Below, piece by piece: positions 7,083-11,146 of a stretch of DNA of 11,146 nt. The notes below the pieces were generated by a model, which saw only the letters and a list, made by a program, of their open reading frames with translations, had not been told where the DNA came from and ran no database searches. Positions within the stretch are counted from its first letter, which is position 1. Each line of letters begins with the position of its first letter. The position numbers were made by a program, and so were the translations under genes. This stretch comes from Bacteroidota bacterium (GTDB lineage Bacteria > Bacteroidota > Bacteroidia > Chitinophagales > Chitinophagaceae): positions 1 to 11,146 of the forward strand of contig JAEZJD010000243.1 of assembly GCA_023436425.1 (NCBI GenBank). Reading direction: 5' to 3'.

Positions 7083-9184
7083 TTCAAAAGAATTGTTACA
7101 GATTGATTTTTTACTATTGCCACACCTGGTGTCACATCCTGCGCAACCACCTTTCCTTTCCCCTTAACTAAAACCTTCAATCCTGCATTCTCAAGAGCAT
7201 ACAAAGCATCTCGCAGCGTCATGTGCCGAACGTCAGGCATGGCATTTTTTGTAACGACTACATCCTTTGCTACAGGTTTGTAGTTGTAAGCCGCAACAGT
7301 CATCCAATTGTTCTTCTTACTGGACGAATCGGTATAGCTGAAGCGCAACCGCGTCAAAATATTTTTTACGTCAGCCGTGCTTCCGCTATAGGCGTAAGCT
7401 GAACTATCAGGGGAAAGTTTTATTTGTGCAGGCTTATGCACGTACATTGCATGTAGTTCCGCAGCTACTTCTTTAAAAACGGGAGCAGCGAGTTGTCCTC
7501 CGTAGTGCAGAGCGGCATGCGGTTTCGTTTTAATAACAACAATGCAACTGTACTGAGGATTATCTGCGGGGAAAAACCCAACAAAAGATGCCTGGTAAAC
7601 ACCATCTTCGTAGCGCAGTTTGCCACCGGCAACGTGGGCTGTACCGGTTTTACCTCCCACAGAAAATGGAAAATCTTTGAAGACTTCTTTAGCCGTGCCT
7701 TCCGTCGTCACGGCAATCATACATTCTTTGGCTGCGGCAATCACCTGCGGCTTACAAATGTTTTCATCAAGCACCGTCGGCTCAACAACTTTAGTTATGA
7801 CACCATTGCTGCGGATGCTGTTCACCAGATAAGGCTTCATCATCCTGCCATTGTTTGCCACTGCGTTGTACAACATTAATGTATGTAGTGGGCTCACCTC
7901 AATTGCATATCCGAAAGATGCGGTAACCATTGCGTGAAGCCCTTCATTGTTTCTTTTAATTTTTGGCAGCCGTGGTGCGTCTTCACCGGTGAGATCTATT
8001 CCTGTTCTCTTATCTAAGTGAAACTTCTGCAGGTATTGCTTGTAAACATCCGGTTGCGAAGCAAAGGCTTTGTAAGCAAGTTTGCTCATGCCTACGTTGG
8101 AGCTGTGTGCAAAACACTCTTTAACCGTCAACACAGGTTTAGGTGATCGCTCTGCATCATTCACATTTCTAACACCAACGTAAGCGCTGCCAGTAGAACC
8201 GACTTCCACAAGATCCGTTACCTTACTTGAGCCGTGATCCAGGACAGAAAGAAGAGTTGCAAGCTTGATTGTGGAACCCGGTTCTGTTGTTTGCAACGCA
8301 TAGTTCAATGTCTCGTCGTAATCACCGGTTTTTGTTCTGCCGAGATTTGCAACGGCTTTAATTTTTCCGGTTTTCGTTTCCATTACAATGCAGGTACCGT
8401 GGTCCGACTCACTCGCTCGCATCATCTTCATTAATGCATTTTCGACAACATCCTGCATGTGAATGTCAAGAGTGGTGATAATGTCTTTTCCATTCTCCGC
8501 TTCGATTTCGTAACCCTCGAGAGGAACGGGTGCACCGCCTGCAATGAAACGCACCAATCGTTTTCCCTTCACTCCGGTTAACAAACTGTCGTAAGTTCTT
8601 TCCAGTCCCACGTTTTGGGCATTCTCTCTCGCTAGTCCAATCGTTCTGCGTGCCAACATTGCAAACGGATTCAATCGCTTTGACTTTTCTTCAACTATGA
8701 CGCCACTTTTGTTTCGTCCGAGCCTTGCTAATGGAAAAGTTCTGAGCTGCTTGTACTGCTCGAATGAAACGCCCTTTTTGAGTAGAAAATAGCGATTTTG
8801 TTTACGATAACCCTGCTGCAACTCTTTTTTATACTCAGCAGATGTTTTGTCCTTAAAAAGTTTTGCAATCGCCAGAGAAAATGAGTCTATATTTTCTTTG
8901 AACACTTTGCCTTTCCTGTCGCGAAGTCCGTCAGCACCAAAATCGATGTAAATATTATAGTAGGGAATTGACGTGCTTAGCATTTGCCCATCTTCGCTGT
9001 AAATAGTTCCACGCTCCGCATCAAGCTCAACAAATTTTTGGTGCATGCTGTCTGACAAACTGCGCCAATATTCTCCCTGCACCTGTTGGATGTAGAAGGC
9101 ACGACCCAATACACAAAAGCTGAGAAGCGCAACGCCAATAAAGCTTAAGTATACTCGCCACAATATGTCTTTCTTTACTTCCAC
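7079..9184 (-). CDS. ftsI: Septal transpeptidase FtsI (penicillin-binding protein 3 type) with C-terminal PASTA domain
   Basis: FtsI crosslinks new septal peptidoglycan in the periplasm as the partner of FtsW. The 701-residue product has a short cytoplasmic start, one membrane anchor (about 9-28), a class B dimerisation region beginning at about residue 50 (AERGTIYSEDGQMLS), and a transpeptidase domain with the three active-site motifs in order: STIK (nucleophile S304), SSN (361-363) and KTGT (512-515). There is no glycosyltransferase domain, so it is class B. A PASTA domain follows at about 648-701 (PDVRHMTLRDALYALENAGL onward). The linker at about 584-640 is unassigned. The start is GTG at 9182-9184, six bases after the ftsL stop. 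The next in-frame ATG is about 46 codons in and would remove the anchor. The end overlaps murE by four bases. Confidence 0.96.
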   Translation of the reverse strand: MEVKKDILWRVYLSFIGVALLSFCVLGRAFYIQQVQGEYWRSLSDSMHQKFVELDAERGTIYSEDGQMLSTSIPYYNIYIDFGADGLRDRKGKVFKENIDSFSLAIAKLFKDKTSAEYKKELQQGYRKQNRYFLLKKGVSFEQYKQLRTFPLARLGRNKSGVIVEEKSKRLNPFAMLARRTIGLARENAQNVGLERTYDSLLTGVKGKRLVRFIAGGAPVPLEGYEIEAENGKDIITTLDIHMQDVVENALMKMMRASESDHGTCIVMETKTGKIKAVANLGRTKTGDYDETLNYALQTTEPGSTIKLATLLSVLDHGSSKVTDLVEVGSTGSAYVGVRNVNDAERSPKPVLTVKECFAHSSNVGMSKLAYKAFASQPDVYKQYLQKFHLDKRTGIDLTGEDAPRLPKIKRNNEGLHAMVTASFGYAIEVSPLHTLMLYNAVANNGRMMKPYLVNSIRSNGVITKVVEPTVLDENICKPQVIAAAKECMIAVTTEGTAKEVFKDFPFSVGGKTGTAHVAGGKLRYEDGVYQASFVGFFPADNPQYSCIVVIKTKPHAALHYGGQLAAPVFKEVAAELHAMYVHKPAQIKLSPDSSAYAYSGSTADVKNILTRLRFSYTDSSSKKNNWMTVAAYNYKPVAKDVVVTKNAMPDVRHMTLRDALYALENAGLKVLVKGKGKVVAQDVTPGVAIVKNQSVTILLN

Positions 9185-9190
9185 TAATTT

Positions 9191-9520
9191 TTAATTTGTT
9201 TGTGCGGTACTGTCAAGCAAAACCACCGGTCCTGATGATTTTGTGAGACCAAGGGCCGCAGCAGCGTCAGTGACTTCGCTTTGACGGCTGTGCAACAATG
9301 CTTCGCCTTTTACTGACTTATATTCATTTTGCAAGTCTTTCAACTCTCGTCCCGATTTTATGGTTTTCCGCATCATCTTGTCCGCGACGTGTCCGTTGTA
9401 GATGTAGACAACCGCTAAAGCGGTCATAAACAGAAAAAAAGGAATTTGCTTTACAATCGACTGATAATTCAGCAATCGCTTCCACCTGTACTGCTCTTCT
9501 TTATCTGTTTTTCTACTCAT
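9191..9520 (-). CDS. FtsL-like divisome membrane protein
   Basis: This small bitopic protein has 109 residues: a charged cytoplasmic N-terminus (about 1-23, many K and R), one hydrophobic segment (about 24-42, IPFFLFMTALAVVYIYNGH) and an external region with heptad-like spacing (about 48-80, ELKDLQNEYKSVKGEALL) suited to a short coiled coil. That architecture, and the position between rsmH and ftsI, are those of FtsL, which in other bacteria forms a complex with a DivIC/FtsB partner and activates FtsWI. Sequence identity in this family is too low for a motif-based call, so the assignment is from size, topology and place. The start is an ATG 32 bases after the rsmH stop. It probably corresponds to the group annotated as FtsL-like in Bacteroidota. 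Confidence 0.85.
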   Translation of the reverse strand: MSRKTDKEEQYRWKRLLNYQSIVKQIPFFLFMTALAVVYIYNGHVADKMMRKTIKSGRELKDLQNEYKSVKGEALLHSRQSEVTDAAAALGLTKSSGPVVLLDSTAQTN

Positions 9521-9552
9521 GTTTTTGATGGTAGTTCAATGGATATTAAGAT

Positions 9553-10497
9553 TCACGATATTTTTTCAGCAACACGCAGCTTTGCACTGCGTGCTCTTGG
9601 ATTTCTTTTTATTTCTTCCAGTGAAGCAACAATTGGTTTTTTGTTCACCGGCTTTAGTGTTTTCACTACACTTTCTGTTGCGAATGGATTTTCTTCTAAA
9701 ATGTCAAAAGTGTTGTCACGAAAAAACATTTTCACCACGCGATCCTCAATTGAGTGAAAAGTGATGACAGCAGCTTTTCCTCGCTTTTTTAATACCGCCG
9801 GTAGCTGTTGTAACATTTCTTTCAACGAACTCATTTCATCATTTACTTCTATCCGCAAAGCCTGGAAAACCTGCGCGAAATATTTATTCGGATTTCCTTT
9901 CACTATTCCACTGGTTGCATTCTTTAATTCATCTATTGTTTCAATCCTCTTCGTCTTTCTTGCAGCGACAATTGTTTTTGCCAGTGTTTTCGCATTCGTC
10001 ACTTCACCGTATTGCTCGAACAACTTGTGTAATTGCTGCTCGGAGTAGCTGTTCAAGACGTCGGCAGCGGTTGTTGTTTGCCGCTGATCCATTCTCATGT
10101 CCAGCGCAGCGTTGAACCTTGTCGAAAACCCTCTTTCAGCTTTGTCAAAGTGATGGCTGCTTACTCCCAGGTCTGCAAGAACTCCATCTACCTGCTCCAC
10201 TCCGTTTAATCGGAGAAAGCGCTGCAGATAGCGAAAGTTGTGTTGCACGAAAACGATTCTCTCATCCCCTGGTAAATTGTTTTTTGCATCTGCATCGTGG
10301 TCAAATGCAAACAGCTTTCCGGATGCGCTCAGCTTCTCAAGAATTGCCTTGCTGTGTCCACCGCCTCCAAAAGTGCAGTCAACGTAAATACCGGAAGGCT
10401 TAATGTCGAGGCTATCGATCACCTCGTGCAACATGACAGGAATATGGTAATTAGATGGTGAAGAATTTGGATCGTTCGTTGATTTTTTTTCTTCCAT
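9553..10497 (-). CDS. rsmH: 16S rRNA (cytosine(1402)-N(4))-methyltransferase RsmH
   Basis: RsmH (formerly MraW) methylates N4 of C1402 in 16S rRNA at the ribosomal P site, using S-adenosylmethionine. The 314-residue product has YHIPVMLHEVIDSL (17-30), the SAM loop VDCTFGGGGHS (39-49), FAFDHDADA (63-71), GVLADLGVSSHHFD (105-118), ERGFSTRFNAALDMRMD (121-137), the helical insert with YGEVTNA, and AVITFHSIEDRVVK (243-256) with RAKLR-type residues near the end. All family blocks are present and length is normal. The ATG at 10495-10497 immediately follows the mraZ stop TAG with no spacer, a junction that suggests re-initiation by the same ribosome. The first 16 residues are polar and variable, as usual for this family. 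Confidence 0.97.
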   Translation of the reverse strand: MEEKKSTNDPNSSPSNYHIPVMLHEVIDSLDIKPSGIYVDCTFGGGGHSKAILEKLSASGKLFAFDHDADAKNNLPGDERIVFVQHNFRYLQRFLRLNGVEQVDGVLADLGVSSHHFDKAERGFSTRFNAALDMRMDQRQTTTAADVLNSYSEQQLHKLFEQYGEVTNAKTLAKTIVAARKTKRIETIDELKNATSGIVKGNPNKYFAQVFQALRIEVNDEMSSLKEMLQQLPAVLKKRGKAAVITFHSIEDRVVKMFFRDNTFDILEENPFATESVVKTLKPVNKKPIVASLEEIKRNPRARSAKLRVAEKIS

Positions 10498-10959
10498 CTA
10501 TTTCAAATCGTTTCCGTTCACCATTACCTGTTGCGCAATAGAGCTGAAGTCGTTAGGTGAATATGATTCAAAGAACTGTTTATGACTTTCCTTGGACCAG
10601 ATTTCGATTTTGTCGATTGCCGAAGTGAGAATGATGTCTTTTCCCAATCCCGCATATTCTTTCAAATTCGACGGCAACAGAATTCGTCCCGCGGAATCAA
10701 AATCCACTTCTGTTGCACCATTTAAAAACATCCGTCTGAAGTTTCGCGTGTTCTGGTCGAAATCGTTCAAAGCACTGAGTTTAGCGTACAGCGGCTCCCA
10801 GCTTTGGCGCGGGTAAAGAGTGAGGCATTTTTCAAAACCTCTGTTGATAACGAAATGTGTATTTTCACCTTCAGGCAGTTGCTTTTTCAGCGCTGCCGGG
10901 AGGAGAAATCGCCCCTTTGCGTCGAGAGTAACCTCATATTCACCAAGGAAGCCAATCAT
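10498..10959 (-). CDS. mraZ: Transcriptional regulator MraZ
   Basis: MraZ is the DNA-binding regulator at the head of dcw clusters. It acts as a repressor in E. coli and as an activator in Mollicutes, and forms ring-shaped oligomers. The 153-residue product contains the two AbrB-like half-domains of the family: DAKGRFLLPAALK (13-25) and DSAGRILLPSNLK (88-100), each with the DxxGRxxLP core thought to contact DNA. I chose ATG 10957-10959 (MIGFLGEYEVTLDAKGR), which fits the family start. A TTG two codons earlier (10963-10965) is possible. It is the first gene of the operon, and a three-copy repeat resembling known MraZ operators lies 33-59 bases upstream of the ATG, so autoregulation is the simplest inference. 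Confidence 0.96.
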   Translation of the reverse strand: MIGFLGEYEVTLDAKGRFLLPAALKKQLPEGENTHFVINRGFEKCLTLYPRQSWEPLYAKLSALNDFDQNTRNFRRMFLNGATEVDFDSAGRILLPSNLKEYAGLGKDIILTSAIDKIEIWSKESHKQFFESYSPNDFSSIAQQVMVNGNDLK

Positions 10960-10991
10960 TCTCAATGATTTAGATCAGAAGTTTAGATTTG

Positions 10992-11018
10992 ACACAAAAT
11001 AACACTTTTTACCACTTT
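10992..11018 (-). promoter_or_regulatory. Candidate MraZ operator: three direct repeats at 10-bp spacing
   Basis: Read on the minus strand, the units are AAAGTGG (11018-11012), AAAGTGT (11008-11002) and TTTGTGT (10998-10992), each separated by three bases, so GTG recurs exactly every 10 bp. Operators described for MraZ in Mollicutes are repeats of AAAGTG followed by T or G with three-base spacers, and in E. coli TGGGN repeats with the same 10-bp period. The match in unit, spacing, orientation and place, directly in front of mraZ, is strong. Neither flanking 10-bp step contains a fourth unit. Binding by this MraZ is inferred. Confidence 0.75.
10995..11002 (-). promoter_or_regulatory. Possible -7 promoter element for the dcw operon
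   Basis: TTATTTTG on the minus strand matches five of the six fixed positions of the Bacteroidota -7 consensus TAnnTTTG. It would place transcription start near 10988, about 30 bases before the mraZ ATG. No TTG lies 19-21 bases upstream (the nearest is 33 bases away), so the assignment is weak. If real, it overlaps the third MraZ repeat, which would suit repression. Confidence 0.25.
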
Positions 11019-11134
11019 GGAGAGTTTTTTTTGAACAATTTACTTTTCCACGTGGATGAAGACTTCAAAAGCATTGATTTCACTACGTTTCACAGGGATA
11101 TAGCTCCTGAAGATTAGTTTTGCTGTGAATGAGG

Positions 11135-11143
11135 TGTGGATAA
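11135..11143 (-). promoter_or_regulatory. DnaA-box-like 9-mer
   Basis: The minus strand reads TTATCCACA, the exact strong DnaA-box consensus known from oriC and DnaA-regulated promoters. A second copy with one mismatch to TTATTCACA (TCATTCACA, 11132-11124) follows in the same orientation, 11 bp further on. A single perfect 9-mer is not rare, so function is unproven; the pairing and the promoter setting raise its weight. Confidence 0.35.
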
Positions 11144-11146
11144 GGG

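Larger units (their letters stand above)
10960..11146. other. Non-coding leader and control region upstream of mraZ
   Basis: These 187 bases are AT-rich with short A and T runs and no convincing gene on either strand. On the minus strand, reading towards mraZ, they hold a perfect DnaA-box 9-mer and a one-mismatch copy at the far edge, a 10-bp palindrome (TCCACGTGGA), an A8 run and the triple MraZ-type repeat. A clean Bacteroidota promoter (TTG, about 19 bases, TAnnTTTG) is not evident. The best element for the second half is TTATTTTG, lying inside the repeat array. The upstream neighbour lies outside the window; a 34-codon open frame on the minus strand running in from the edge and ending at 11042 could be its tail, but this cannot be shown. 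Confidence 0.75.

Noticed and set aside
7493..7879. 128-codon plus-strand ORF opposite the ftsI transpeptidase domain
   Set aside because: It overlaps the region encoding KTGT and neighbouring conserved residues on the other strand and has no protein-like features of its own.
11031..11117. 28-codon plus-strand frame in the mraZ leader starting with TTG
   Set aside because: The residues look plausibly protein-like, but it is too short, starts with TTG beside a T run, and has no ribosome site or known family. Chance is the better explanation.
11042..11146. Open minus-strand frame of 34 codons entering from the right edge and ending at 11042
   Set aside because: It could be the tail of an upstream gene, but with no start, no motif and competing open frames it cannot be supported from this window.

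Overview
The window is one continuous stretch of the division and cell wall (dcw) cluster of a Gram-negative bacterium, almost certainly a member of the Bacteroidota. Every recognisable gene lies on the minus strand, so the operon reads from right to left. The phylum call rests on four things: the order mraZ-rsmH-ftsL-ftsI-murE-mraY-murD-ftsW-murG-murC with no murF between murE and mraY; a very short FtsL-type protein; an enlarged MraY with an extra periplasmic-type segment; and an FtsI ending in a PASTA domain. MurE carries the DNPR signature of meso-diaminopimelate enzymes, which fits a Gram-negative wall. A placement near Chitinophagaceae is a guess from overall protein flavour, not a demonstrated result.

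Layout in transcription order. 11146-10960 is a 187-bp non-coding leader holding the operon's likely control region: a triple 10-bp-spaced repeat that matches the known MraZ operator pattern, and further upstream a perfect DnaA-box 9-mer with a near-match beside it. Then come mraZ (regulator), rsmH (16S rRNA methyltransferase), ftsL-like, ftsI (septal transpeptidase), murE, mraY, murD, ftsW (septal glycosyltransferase), murG and the first part of murC, which runs off the left edge just before its ATP-binding loop.

The genes are tightly packed. The mraZ stop abuts the rsmH ATG, ftsI and murE overlap by four bases, and most other gaps are 4-41 bases. The exception is a 112-bp gap between mraY and murD. 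Starts are often not ATG: GTG for ftsI, TTG for murE, and no ATG or GTG is available for murC.

Together the products build lipid II and use it at the septum. MurE, MurD and MurC are amide ligases acting on UDP-MurNAc and its peptide; MurF must be encoded elsewhere. MraY makes lipid I and MurG converts it to lipid II. FtsW polymerises it, FtsI crosslinks it, and FtsL probably holds the FtsW-FtsI pair in the divisome. The coding content looks like an intact, ordinary housekeeping cluster. I see no mobile elements, CRISPR arrays, tRNA or rRNA genes, or foreign islands. The parts most worth following up are the leader in front of mraZ and the mraY-murD gap.
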